Assembly (NCBI RefSeq): GCF_001019715.1
Contig: NZ_BBXJ01000001.1
Coordinates: 496,001 to 560,000 of the forward strand
Direction of reading: 5' to 3'
Origin: Rodentibacter caecimuris
GTDB lineage: Bacteria; Pseudomonadota; Gammaproteobacteria; Enterobacterales; Pasteurellaceae
DNA length: 64,000 bases
Under the pieces are notes generated by a model, which saw only the letters and a program-made list of their open reading frames with translations, was not told where the DNA came from and made no database searches. Below, one piece after another: positions 20,390 through 28,342 of this stretch. The translations under genes were made by a program, and so were the position numbers. How positions within the stretch are numbered: the first letter of the stretch is position 1; each line of letters opens with the position of its first letter.

Positions 20390-21119
20390 GCAACTTTTAA
20401 CCGCACTTTTACGGTTATTCAGCCCTAAATGGTGGAAGAAAAATTGGCAACGTATTACAATCTGGCTTTTTTTCGCTGTTTTTGTTTTTATCCTTCTTTT
20501 TCGTTTTGTTCCCGTACCTTGTTCTTCTTATATGATTCAACAGCAAGTCGGACATTGGCTACAAGGCGATTTCTATTATCGGGCAACGTCAAGTTGGGTA
20601 AATATTGAGAAAATTTCGCCCCATATGCAACTTGCAGTGATTGCAGCGGAAGATCAAAAATTTCCCTCTCACTACGGTTTCGATTTCACTGCAATTCAAA
20701 AAGCCTTCAAATATAACGAGAAATCGACACGTAAAGTCCGTGGCGCCTCGACCATTTCTCAACAAACGGCTAAAAATTTGATGCTTTGGCATGGACAAAG
20801 TTGGTTCCGTAAAGGATTGGAAGTTCCCGCCACTATGTTATTAGAACTGAGTTGGTCAAAAAAACGGATTTTAGAGGTGTATTTAAATATTGCAGAATTT
20901 GGTGATGGAATCTTTGGTGTTGAAGCAGCAAGTCGTTTTTATTTTAATAAATCAGCTAAAAATCTAACGCAATCCGAGGCGGCATTACTGGCAGCAGTTT
21001 TGCCAAACCCCATTATTTATAAAGTCAAAAAACCGAGTGCATTGGTACGTAAAAAACAGCAATGGATTATCAAACAAATGAGAAATCTAGGGATAAATTA
21101 TTTAAAACAATTAGATTAG
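20367..21119 (+). CDS. mtgA: MtgA, monofunctional peptidoglycan glycosyltransferase
   Basis: About 250 residues. One membrane anchor (about 30-52) is followed by a GT51 domain with [17 protein letters not shown] (catalytic Glu), [16 protein letters not shown] and [17 protein letters not shown]. It polymerises lipid II into glycan strands. The start is uncertain: no ATG is available before the anchor, and TTG at 20367 or 20376 inside the trpR end must be used. Coupling to trpR is likely. Confidence 0.93.
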   Translation: MIALKKTKQLLTALLRLFSPKWWKKNWQRITIWLFFAVFVFILLFRFVPVPCSSYMIQQQVGHWLQGDFYYRATSSWVNIEKISPHMQLAVIAAEDQKFPSHYGFDFTAIQKAFKYNEKSTRKVRGASTISQQTAKNLMLWHGQSWFRKGLEVPATMLLELSWSKKRILEVYLNIAEFGDGIFGVEAASRFYFNKSAKNLTQSEAALLAAVLPNPIIYKVKKPSALVRKKQQWIIKQMRNLGINYLKQLD

Positions 21120-21124
21120 AAGAT

Positions 21125-21155
21125 AAAAGTGCGGTCGAAATTGACCGCACTTTTT
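21125..21155. terminator. Inverted uptake-signal terminator between mtgA and scrA
   Basis: AAAAGTGCGGTC and GACCGCACTTTTT around GAAATT. It serves the converging mtgA and PTS genes. Confidence 0.85.
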
Positions 21156-21164
21156 AATAGTAGA

Positions 21165-22586
21165 TTAAGCTTTTACGTTCGCACGTTTTACCATAACAAA
21201 AGATAGGCTAAATGCTACGATAAAGGAAATTGCCATACCAACGCTATACATAGCCAAACTATCCGGTTTAATAGACGGCACACCTAAGAACCCCGCCGCC
21301 CCTAATGCAATGGCTTTCACGTTGAAGAATGCGATAAAAGCACTTGCCAAGCCAGAACCAATCATTGCAGCAAAGAAAGCCTGACGATAACGTAAGTTCA
21401 CACCAAACATTGCCGGTTCCGTAATTCCTAATAATGCGGAAATCCCTGATGGTACGGCTAAACCACGCACTTTTGGATCTTTTAATGCCAATGCTACCCC
21501 TAAACATGCCGCCCCTTGCGCAATATTTGACATCGCGGCAATTGGGAAGATAAATGTACCGCCTGTGCGGACAACCTCTGCCAATAACTGGGTTTCCACC
21601 GCAATAAAGGTTTGATGCATACCGGTAATCACGATTGGCGCATAGAAAGTACCGAAAATTGCCCCGCCCACAAAGCCAAGCGTATCATATAGCCAAGTTA
21701 AACCCGTTGAAATTAATGAACCCGCTTCACGACCAATCGGCCCAATGACAGTGAATGCCAAGCAACCGGCAATAAAAAGCGAGCATAATGGTGTGACAAG
21801 ATTATCCAGATAAGAAGGCACAAATTTACGGAGTGTTTTTTCTAACGTCGCTAATACCCAAGCAGAAATAATAGTTGGGATCACGGTTCCTTGGTAGCCG
21901 ACTTTCTCAATTGCAAGCCCAAATATATTCCAATACTGAATCTTATCTTCCATTAAGATTTTTGCATAATTCCAACCATCAGCCAACGCCGGATGAACTA
22001 AAAGCATCCCTAAAGCCGCCCCTAAGAACGGATTGCCACCAAACTTTCGGGTTGCCGAGAAACCAAGTAATACCGGCAAAAACACAAATGGCGCGTTAGC
22101 AATCGTATTGATGAAATCAACTAAATCAGACACTTTAGGATATTTACTGACGACTGAATGCCCTTCCCAAAAGAAACCGACAGAGGTTAGCATGGAGTGG
22201 ATCCCCATCAATAAACCGCCCGCCACAATTGCCGGAATAATTGGTACGAAAATATCCGCCAAACCTTTCACCAAACGTTGTAATAAACTTTGGTTACCAG
22301 CTGCAACCTCCGCCACTTCCGCTTTACTGACATCACCAATACCTAGTTGTTTGGTAAGCTCTGTATGGACTTTATTCACAGTACCGGAGCCGAAGATAAT
22401 TTGATATTGACCGGCAACAGAAAACTGTCCTTTCACCCCCTCAATATTGTCAATACCTTCTTTGTCAACTTTGCTTTCATCATTTAAAACGATACGTAAG
22501 CGCGTCGCACAATGTGCCGCCGTGGCGATATTACTTTTACCACCTAGCTTTTCTATCACTTGTTCAGCGATTTTGGGGAAGTTCAT
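21165..22586 (-). CDS. scrA: PTS EIIBC permease, sucrose type (ScrA-like)
   Basis: 473 residues. The N-terminal EIIB domain carries the phospho-cysteine in AAHCATRLRIVL (about residue 25); the EIIC domain (about 105-470) has about ten membrane helices and the GITEPAMFGVNL motif. The sequence AAHCATRLR with the following VNKV is closer to ScrA than to TreB; trehalose remains the alternative. There is no EIIA domain, so Crr would supply phosphate. No scrB, scrR or treC lies beside it, because the satellite integrates 60 bases upstream of its start codon. Confidence 0.8.
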   Translation of the reverse strand: MNFPKIAEQVIEKLGGKSNIATAAHCATRLRIVLNDESKVDKEGIDNIEGVKGQFSVAGQYQIIFGSGTVNKVHTELTKQLGIGDVSKAEVAEVAAGNQSLLQRLVKGLADIFVPIIPAIVAGGLLMGIHSMLTSVGFFWEGHSVVSKYPKVSDLVDFINTIANAPFVFLPVLLGFSATRKFGGNPFLGAALGMLLVHPALADGWNYAKILMEDKIQYWNIFGLAIEKVGYQGTVIPTIISAWVLATLEKTLRKFVPSYLDNLVTPLCSLFIAGCLAFTVIGPIGREAGSLISTGLTWLYDTLGFVGGAIFGTFYAPIVITGMHQTFIAVETQLLAEVVRTGGTFIFPIAAMSNIAQGAACLGVALALKDPKVRGLAVPSGISALLGITEPAMFGVNLRYRQAFFAAMIGSGLASAFIAFFNVKAIALGAAGFLGVPSIKPDSLAMYSVGMAISFIVAFSLSFVMVKRANVKA

Positions 22587-22645
22587 AGATTTCTCCTAAT
22601 TAGTTAAAAAATAAAACTGACAAATTCTGACTAAATTAACTAACG

Positions 22646-22696
22646 TAAAAAAGCCTTTCGAGTGATTACGAAAGACTTTGAAAAGTATTTTGGTGC
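22646..22696. repeat. attL of the 17-kb satellite
   Basis: A 51-base sequence beginning TAAAAAAGCCTTTCGAGTGA and ending TATTTTGGTGC recurs at 39668-39718 with a single mismatch. It includes a terminator-like hairpin (AAGCCTTTCG and CGAAAGACTT). On the minus strand the edge reads GCCCAGGCACCA, like a tRNA 3' end with CCA, followed by the terminator. No tRNA body is attached here. Confidence 0.85.
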
Positions 22697-22764
22697 CTGG
22701 GCGAGACTTGATATAAGCCATAAGACATTAATATTAAAAGACTTATTTTTGCACACACGAATCT

Positions 22765-22783
22765 GTGTTACAAAACGTGTTAC
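22765..22783. promoter_or_regulatory. Putative integrase arm-type sites, left
   Basis: Two direct copies of GTGTTAC spaced 12 bases start to start. The same heptamer occurs four times near attR with the same 12-base step. Such paired arm repeats inside both ends of an integrated element are expected for tyrosine integrases. Confidence 0.5.
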
Positions 22784-22864
22784 TATATTTTAAACCCAGA
22801 CTAAAATTACCTAATCGTGTATCGGATTTTACCATTTTTTTGCTTAATAGTTTATTTTTTTATA

Positions 22865-22985
22865 AAAAGGTGTTCACCTGTTCACTTTTAACTATTTTTC
22901 TATAAAAACTCTTTATTTATTATATATTTATATTAGTGAATACCTTTTATTATAGTGTTCACTAGGTATTCACTACTATTCACTA
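22865..22985. repeat. Putative replication iterons (ori-like), left end of satellite
   Basis: Repeated TRTTCACY units at 22871, 22879, 22957, 22968 and 22978, plus an inverted AGTGAATA at 22935. On the minus strand the first two read GTGAACAGGTGAACACC, like the P4 alpha-protein iteron GGTGAACAG. The surroundings are very AT-rich. A 22-base match in inverse orientation lies at 38258-38279. The rest of 22697-23193 shows no gene. Confidence 0.55.
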
Positions 22986-23193
22986 ATATAAAATTTCAAA
23001 TAATCTATAAAAAATCCTTTTTTCTTTTACTCGCCTGATTAAAAAACAATCAATTAAATTTAGCTTACCTATCGTATCTTTTCGTAGCTAATCTATTGAA
23101 ATTTAAGCTATTTACTTTAGTTTTCAGGTGATTATATTGTTCTATGGGCTTTTTATAAGCCGTCTTAATTAAGGCTACCCAAAAGGACAGATT

Positions 23194-23592
23194 ATGATTA
23201 TCCACGATCAGATTAGAACTGAAGTTATCAGTGTTTTAACACCCTTATTAAAAAATAAAATCAGCCGTTTCTTTAATGGTCGATTGGTTGCATTAAACGC
23301 AACAGAACAATGTCCGGCATTATCTATCTATTTAGAAGATATTGGCGCTCAAGAAGTATCAATGTGTGATGGTGAATTTGATGCACTTTTGAATGTTGCT
23401 ATCTACTTGAAACCGAATAGTGGAGAAGGCGAATTAGACGATATTGCGGAAACGGTTCGCCTTGCTATCCGTAATAATGAATTCAACTTTTTAAATGATA
23501 CTTCTTTAAAAGGTTATCGTTATGATTATGACGAAGAGCAAGCAACATGGATTAGTGCGACTGTTCAATTTGCCGTTTCTTATGATGATTAA
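23194..23592 (+). CDS. Tail terminator-like protein (lambda gpU family)
   Basis: 132 residues, against 131 for lambda gpU. The C-terminal pattern GYRYDYDEEQATWISATVQF corresponds well to the gpU ending, and IRTEVISVLTPLL to its N-terminus. gpU caps the tail tube and joins it to the head. It is the first gene of the capsid operon, AAAGGACAG precedes the ATG. No other siphovirus tail gene is in the element, so I infer an adaptor role between satellite heads and helper tails. Confidence 0.7.
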   Translation: MIIHDQIRTEVISVLTPLLKNKISRFFNGRLVALNATEQCPALSIYLEDIGAQEVSMCDGEFDALLNVAIYLKPNSGEGELDDIAETVRLAIRNNEFNFLNDTSLKGYRYDYDEEQATWISATVQFAVSYDD

Positions 23593-23605
23593 GGATTAGA
23601 AAATT

Positions 23606-24796
23606 ATGTTTAAAAAACTTTTAGAATTACGCCAACAAAAGGCAGCTAAAGTCGCAGAAATGCGCGCTATGCTTGAAAAAGCAGAAAAAGAAAACCGCTC
23701 TTTAGATGAAACCGAAACGGCAAACTTTGAAGCGGTAAAAGGTGAAATTAATCAATTAACTGATGAAATCACCCGTTATGAAACCGTAGCAGATGAAGAA
23801 CGCAATCTTGCCGGCAATGTAAATCCGGTAGAACAGCGCAGCGCAAAACAATTCTCAAATGATGAATTGCGCCATTACATTAAAACAGGTGAACTACGTA
23901 ACCTTACCACGGCCAATGGAGAAGATGGCGGCTATTCCGTGATCCCTCAATTAGACAAAGAAGTCATGAAACGCTTAACCGATGATAGCGTAATGCGCCA
24001 AATTTGTAATGTGGTGCGTTTGCCTATTGGTGCGAAAGAATACAAAAAATTAGTCTCCGCCGGTGGCGCAGTAGTGGAACATGGTGAGGAAGGTGTTGCG
24101 CGTAATGGTACGGCAACGCCAAAACTTCATGAAGTCACCATTGCATTAAATTCTATCTATGCTTATCCGAAAACCACACAAGAGATTTTGGACTTCTCAA
24201 GCATTGATGTTTTAGGTTGGCTAACTGATGAAATTTCAGAAACTTTCACCGAAACCGAAGAAGTGGATTTAACTTCCGGTGATGGATCTAAAAAATCAAA
24301 AGGTTTACTGACTTATGAGCGCACAACCGAAAACGACAAAGTGCGCGCCTTTGGTAAATTACAGAAATTAGAGGTTGCCGGCGCAGATAAAATCACGGCA
24401 GACACACTAATTGACTTGTTCTATACCCTTCATAGTAAATACCGTAAAAATGCCGTTTGGGTGATGTCTTCTACTATTGCTGCTGCATTGCAGAAACTCA
24501 AAAATAAAAACGGTGATTTTATTTGGCGTGATGGTTTAACTGTTGGTGCACCTTCTACCCTTTTGGGTCGCCCTGTTTATTTCCTCGAAACGATTCCAGC
24601 GGGTGGTGCAAATGAAGCCGTGTTAGCTTTCGGTGATTTTAAACGCGGTTATTTCATTGTCGATCATGAAACAGGCGTAAGAACCCGACCGGATAATTTA
24701 ACCAAGCCGGGCTTTTATAAGGTCCACACCGATAAATATTTAGGTGGTGGCGTGGTTGATTCTAATGCTATCAAATTGATTGAAACCACAGCATAA
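23606..24796 (+). CDS. Major capsid protein, HK97 family
   Basis: 396 residues. An N-terminal charged coiled coil (about 1-75), the delta/scaffold domain removed by the protease, is followed by the HK97 fold (from about EDGGYSVIPQLDKEVMKRL). Motifs include VNPV, STIAAALQKLKNKNGDFIW and LLGRPVYFLETIP. It forms the icosahedral shell. The order capsid-protease-portal is reversed relative to most siphophages, where portal comes first. Confidence 0.92.
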   Translation: MFKKLLELRQQKAAKVAEMRAMLEKAEKENRSLDETETANFEAVKGEINQLTDEITRYETVADEERNLAGNVNPVEQRSAKQFSNDELRHYIKTGELRNLTTANGEDGGYSVIPQLDKEVMKRLTDDSVMRQICNVVRLPIGAKEYKKLVSAGGAVVEHGEEGVARNGTATPKLHEVTIALNSIYAYPKTTQEILDFSSIDVLGWLTDEISETFTETEEVDLTSGDGSKKSKGLLTYERTTENDKVRAFGKLQKLEVAGADKITADTLIDLFYTLHSKYRKNAVWVMSSTIAAALQKLKNKNGDFIWRDGLTVGAPSTLLGRPVYFLETIPAGGANEAVLAFGDFKRGYFIVDHETGVRTRPDNLTKPGFYKVHTDKYLGGGVVDSNAIKLIETTA

Positions 24797-24801
24797 ACCA
24801 C

Positions 24802-24827
24802 AAGGGGCGAAGAAAGCCCCTTTTTTG
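24802..24827 (+). terminator. Hairpin with T run between capsid and protease genes
   Basis: AAGGGGC/GCCCCTT around GAAGAAA, followed by six T residues. It begins 6 bases after the capsid stop codon and probably limits transcription into the protease and portal genes so that capsid protein is made in excess. Confidence 0.7.
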
Positions 24828-24842
24828 CTTAATAGGTCATGT

Positions 24843-25409
24843 ATGAGTAAAGAATTTGAGATCCGTTCTTCCACACTTTCAACGGATAAAGAAAATCAAA
24901 AATTAGTCGGTTATGTGGTTCGGTGGAATAGCCCCTCGGAAGTCCTATATTGCGATTTTGTCGAGCAATTTAGCCCGAATGCCTTTACAGAGAGTTTAAG
25001 CAGTAGCGATGATGTGAGAGCGTTATTTGAACACGATCACACGAAACTATTAGGACGCACCAGTGCGGGAACATTGAAACTTGAAGAAGATTCTATTGGT
25101 TTGCGTTTTGAACTTACCCCACCTGAAACTACGCTCGGAAAAGATTTATTAATTAGCGTAGAACGTGGTGATATTCGAGGAATGTCTTTCGGTTTTTGGG
25201 CCAAAGAAGAAAAATGGAATTTTGACACCGAACCTTGTCAACGCACGGTAAGCAAAGCTGAACTATTTGAGATCACCGTAACAAGCATTCCGGCATATCC
25301 GGAAAGTAGCGTAGAAATTGCTAAGCGCTCGATGGTGGCCGCCAAAGAAAAAACACAATCAAAACCGACCGCACTTTTTAAACAATGGCTTGATGTGGTG
25401 GGGGCTTAA
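24843..25409 (+). CDS. Prohead protease, HK97 family (S78-type)
   Basis: 188 residues from the ATG at 24843; the in-frame upstream extension overlaps the terminator hairpin. Family features: FEIRSSTLSTDKENQKLVGYVV, ALFEHDHTKLLGRT (catalytic His) and RGDIRGMSFGFW (catalytic Ser). It processes the capsid and itself during maturation. The portal gene begins one base after its stop. Confidence 0.9.
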   Translation: MSKEFEIRSSTLSTDKENQKLVGYVVRWNSPSEVLYCDFVEQFSPNAFTESLSSSDDVRALFEHDHTKLLGRTSAGTLKLEEDSIGLRFELTPPETTLGKDLLISVERGDIRGMSFGFWAKEEKWNFDTEPCQRTVSKAELFEITVTSIPAYPESSVEIAKRSMVAAKEKTQSKPTALFKQWLDVVGA

Positions 25410-25410
25410 T

Positions 25411-26649
25411 ATGTGGAATCCATTTAAACGAAAAGAACAACGTAGTGCGCCCATTGCTATTGATGAACTTCTCTCTTACTTAGGCGTATCTAATACCGGT
25501 GCAGGTGAATTTGTCAGCCCACAAACAGCCGAAGCCTTGCCGGCAGTGATGAATGCGGTCACGGTGATTGCCAAAGCGGTCGCGTCTATGCCTTGTTATT
25601 TGTATCGATTAAAGGACGATGGCCGAGAACGAATTTATAAACATCCGGTAGATTATTTATTAAATGAAATGCCGAATCGTAGCCAAACCCCGTATCAGTT
25701 CAAATATACCACGATGCGCCATTGTCTTTTAACTGGCAATGCTTATGCGGTGATTGGGTGGGATAGCAAGGGCGAACCAATCAGCTTAATTCCTTATCCG
25801 CCAAGTTCGGTTAATATTTATCGTAAAGTCGGTGGTGAATATATTTATCAAATCATTGATTTAGACGGTAAGACCACAAACTATTTACAAGATGAAATCT
25901 TGCATTTGCGCCATTCTTCCCTTGATGGATTTATGGGACGTTCGCCGGTAACAATTTGTCGTGAAACAGTGGGATTAGGATTAGCCCAACAGAAACACGG
26001 ATCAGCCATTATGAAAAACGGATTGATGGCTAGCGGTTTAATTACAACAAAAGAGTGGCTAGACGAGGCGAAAGCGCAGAAAGCAATCAAAGCACTTGAA
26101 CGTTACAAAGGCGCAAGGAATGCGGGGAAAACACCCGTTCTTGAAGGCTCAATGGAATATAAACAATTAGGTATGACAAACCAAGATGCGGAATGGTTAC
26201 AAAGCCGCACGTTTACTATTTCCGATATTGCTCGAATTTACAACATCAGCCCAATTTTTCTTCAAGATTATTCAAACAGTAGCTATGCCAATTTCAGTGA
26301 AGCAAGCCGGGCGTTTTTATCTCAAACTTTGCGTCCGTGGCTCACTAACTTTGAACAGCAATTAAAGGACGCGTTGATGATTGATTTAATGGTCAATTCT
26401 TCAAAACGTTATTTGATTGAGTTTGACACAAGCGATCTTTTACGAACAAGTCAAAGCGAACGATTCAATAGTTATGACGTAGCAATTAAAGCGGGAGTGA
26501 TGTCGCCGAATGAAGTGCGCAGACGTGAAGGCTTGCCACCTTATAACGGTGGAGATGAATTTAGCCAAGCATGGAAACAAACTGTAGAAGTTAAGCGCGG
26601 TGATGGTGGGAATCAGAAAACAGGGGTAAACGATGGCGAGAATAATTAG
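25411..26649 (+). CDS. Portal protein, HK97 family
   Basis: 412 residues from the ATG at 25411, which follows a GTGGGGG ribosome binding site. It forms the dodecameric channel through which DNA enters. Motifs include ALPAVMNAVTVIAKAVASMP and the C-terminal AGVMSPNEVRRREGLPP. Its last codons overlap the adaptor gene. Confidence 0.93.
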   Translation: MWNPFKRKEQRSAPIAIDELLSYLGVSNTGAGEFVSPQTAEALPAVMNAVTVIAKAVASMPCYLYRLKDDGRERIYKHPVDYLLNEMPNRSQTPYQFKYTTMRHCLLTGNAYAVIGWDSKGEPISLIPYPPSSVNIYRKVGGEYIYQIIDLDGKTTNYLQDEILHLRHSSLDGFMGRSPVTICRETVGLGLAQQKHGSAIMKNGLMASGLITTKEWLDEAKAQKAIKALERYKGARNAGKTPVLEGSMEYKQLGMTNQDAEWLQSRTFTISDIARIYNISPIFLQDYSNSSYANFSEASRAFLSQTLRPWLTNFEQQLKDALMIDLMVNSSKRYLIEFDTSDLLRTSQSERFNSYDVAIKAGVMSPNEVRRREGLPPYNGGDEFSQAWKQTVEVKRGDGGNQKTGVNDGENN

Positions 26650-26989
26650 AGCCGGTATTTACAACAAGGTGATCACTATTCAAAAACGTAACTACAAAAA
26701 GGAACGAGAGAACAATACTTACGGCGCATCAACACCCATTTGGAAAGACGTTGCAGAAGTGCGGGCAAGTATTGAACCATTACAAGGGCGAGAATATTTT
26801 AGCGGCCCATTCCAAATGGGTGAGAACATTATAAGAATCCGCATTCGTTATCAAGAAGGAATAACAAATAAAATGCGGGTTAAGTATGGTAAACGTCTAT
26901 TTGATATTTATTCGGTTATTGATAGCAGAGAATCACACAGAGAACTGCAATTAATGTGTAAGGAAGGTGAAGCCTATGGCGAACATTGA
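26633..26989 (+). CDS. Phage head closure / head-tail adaptor protein
   Basis: 118 residues of the SPP1 gp16-like family (beginning RAGIYNKVITIQKRN, with WKDVAEVRASIEPLQGREYF). It seals the portal and carries the tail connection. It overlaps the portal and connector genes, consistent with one translational unit. Confidence 0.88.
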   Translation: MARIIRAGIYNKVITIQKRNYKKERENNTYGASTPIWKDVAEVRASIEPLQGREYFSGPFQMGENIIRIRIRYQEGITNKMRVKYGKRLFDIYSVIDSRESHRELQLMCKEGEAYGEH

Positions 26990-27284
26990 TCTTGATGAAA
27001 TCAAAGCGCATTTAAACATCGATCACGATTATGATGATTCATTGCTTGAAGGTTATAAATCCGCAGCCCTTGAGGTTGCACAACGCCATATCGGGAAAAC
27101 CTTTGCCGATGATGAAACGGATAAAACAATCCCTTTCTATGATTCTATTAAGATTGGTTGCTTAATGTATATTGCCTATCTCTATGCAAACCGTGAAGCA
27201 GTAACCGATACAGCTAACCTTGCACCCGCACCCATGGCGATTAGTGCATTATGGGAAGTCTATAGAGAACCTTGCGCGTATTAA
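26976..27284 (+). CDS. Head-tail connector (gp6-like)
   Basis: 102 residues from the ATG at 26976, preceded by AGGAAGG. The start LDEIKAHLNIDHDYDDSLLE is typical for the DNA-packaging connector family that builds the ring below the portal. It overlaps the adaptor gene. Confidence 0.88.
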   Translation: MANIDLDEIKAHLNIDHDYDDSLLEGYKSAALEVAQRHIGKTFADDETDKTIPFYDSIKIGCLMYIAYLYANREAVTDTANLAPAPMAISALWEVYREPCAY

Positions 27285-27293
27285 GGTGAATCT

Positions 27294-27656
27294 ATGCCAT
27301 ATCAACCGTTAAGACGTTGTTCCTTTCCCGGTTGTCGTAACCGGGTGAAAAGCGGGCGATGTGATGAACATCAACAGAAGAAACAAGATAACCGATTGCC
27401 GGCAAGTCAGCGCGGTTACGATCATAAATGGACGAAATACTGCACACAATATCTAAAGCATAACCCGCTTTGTGTAATGTGTTTAGAGAAAGGAATCTAC
27501 ACACCAGCAACTGTAATAGACCATATTAAACCCGTAGAGAACGGGCAGGCTGATCCGTTGTTTTGGGTGCAATCTAATCATCAAGCCTTATGTCGTGATT
27601 GCCACAGTTATAAGACAAGAGTGATAGATAAGCGTGGTTATGGTGCGAAGAAGTAA
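27294..27656 (+). CDS. HNH endonuclease of the packaging module
   Basis: 120 residues. Two zinc-binding CxxC pairs (CSFPGC; CVMC...CRDC) surround the HNH core VIDHIKPVENGQADP with NHQALCRDCH. In HK97-type phages the HNH protein acts with TerS/TerL at cos cleavage. It stands immediately before the putative cos region and terS, as in those phages. Confidence 0.92.
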   Translation: MPYQPLRRCSFPGCRNRVKSGRCDEHQQKKQDNRLPASQRGYDHKWTKYCTQYLKHNPLCVMCLEKGIYTPATVIDHIKPVENGQADPLFWVQSNHQALCRDCHSYKTRVIDKRGYGAKK

Positions 27657-27765
27657 ATCAATCGTGGTTATATGGTAACGGTTGAACTATTCGTATAACA
27701 CGAACACCTTATCATACAGGCAGCTAAGGAATGGTTATTATCACCATACCTTTAAAACAATCAGA

Positions 27766-27903
27766 TAGACCGGGTGGGGGGAGTTTTGGAAAGAAAATCC
27801 GCCTTGCTAAGAACCGCCCCCCCAACTCAATTTTTACGCACGGCAATTTTTTTGAAAATATAGTAGCCGATCCAATTTTGGATCGGTCTCCTCAAATTTG
27901 AGG
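27766..27903. promoter_or_regulatory. Candidate cos / TerS-binding region
   Basis: The gap between HNH and terS holds a G-rich run (GGGTGGGGGG, 27772-27781) and a facing C-rich run (CCGCCCCCCC, 27814-27823), then two symmetrical sites: CCGATCCA/TGGATCGG (27867-27886) and the 14-bp perfect palindrome CCTCAAATTTGAGG (27890-27903). The position is where HK97-type elements carry cos. Cut site not determined. Confidence 0.45.
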
Positions 27904-27982
27904 ATAAACAACGAAACCAAAAATGGATTGGTTAAAGGTGAACGCAAAATTGCGTCGACCAAAAGAATCACAAGGAATATCA

Positions 27983-28342
27983 ATGACACGAAAAAAGATA
28001 CCCAAAGCCCCCGATTATTTAGACGATATAGCTAAATCACAATGGAAAGCGCATATCAAACAACTGATTGAACGGGGAGATATTCAAGACGCTGATTTAA
28101 TCCACCTTGAAATGTACTGTACAAACTATTCTCTTTATCGGGCCGAAGTAAAAGACTTATCCGAACGAGGGTTTAGTATTACCAACTCACAAGGCACGGA
28201 AGCACGTAATCCGGCACTTACCGCCAAAGCAGACGCTGAAAAAATAATGATAAAAATGTCCGCACTTTTAGGCTTTGATCCGGTTAGTCGCCGTAAAACC
28301 CCAATAGATACCGAAGAAAAAGACGAGTTAGACGAACTATGA
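27983..28342 (+). CDS. Terminase small subunit (P27 family)
   Basis: 119 residues from the ATG at 27983, which has AAGGA at a good distance; an in-frame ATG at 27923 would add 20 residues. PKAPDYLDDIAKSQWKAHIK and DADLIHLEMYCTNYSLYRAE are P27-family features. It recognises the packaging site. terL overlaps by four bases (ATGA). Confidence 0.88.
   Translation: MTRKKIPKAPDYLDDIAKSQWKAHIKQLIERGDIQDADLIHLEMYCTNYSLYRAEVKDLSERGFSITNSQGTEARNPALTAKADAEKIMIKMSALLGFDPVSRRKTPIDTEEKDELDEL

Noticed and set aside
22690-22712. tRNA 3' end on the minus strand at attL
   Set aside because: Only about 20 bases resemble a tRNA (TCAAGTCTCGCCCAGGCACC); there is no anticodon or D arm beside it, so it is a mimic left by integration, not a gene.
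22865-22985. CRISPR array
   Set aside because: Repeat units are only 8 bases, in mixed orientation and irregular spacing, with no cas genes; iterons are the better reading.
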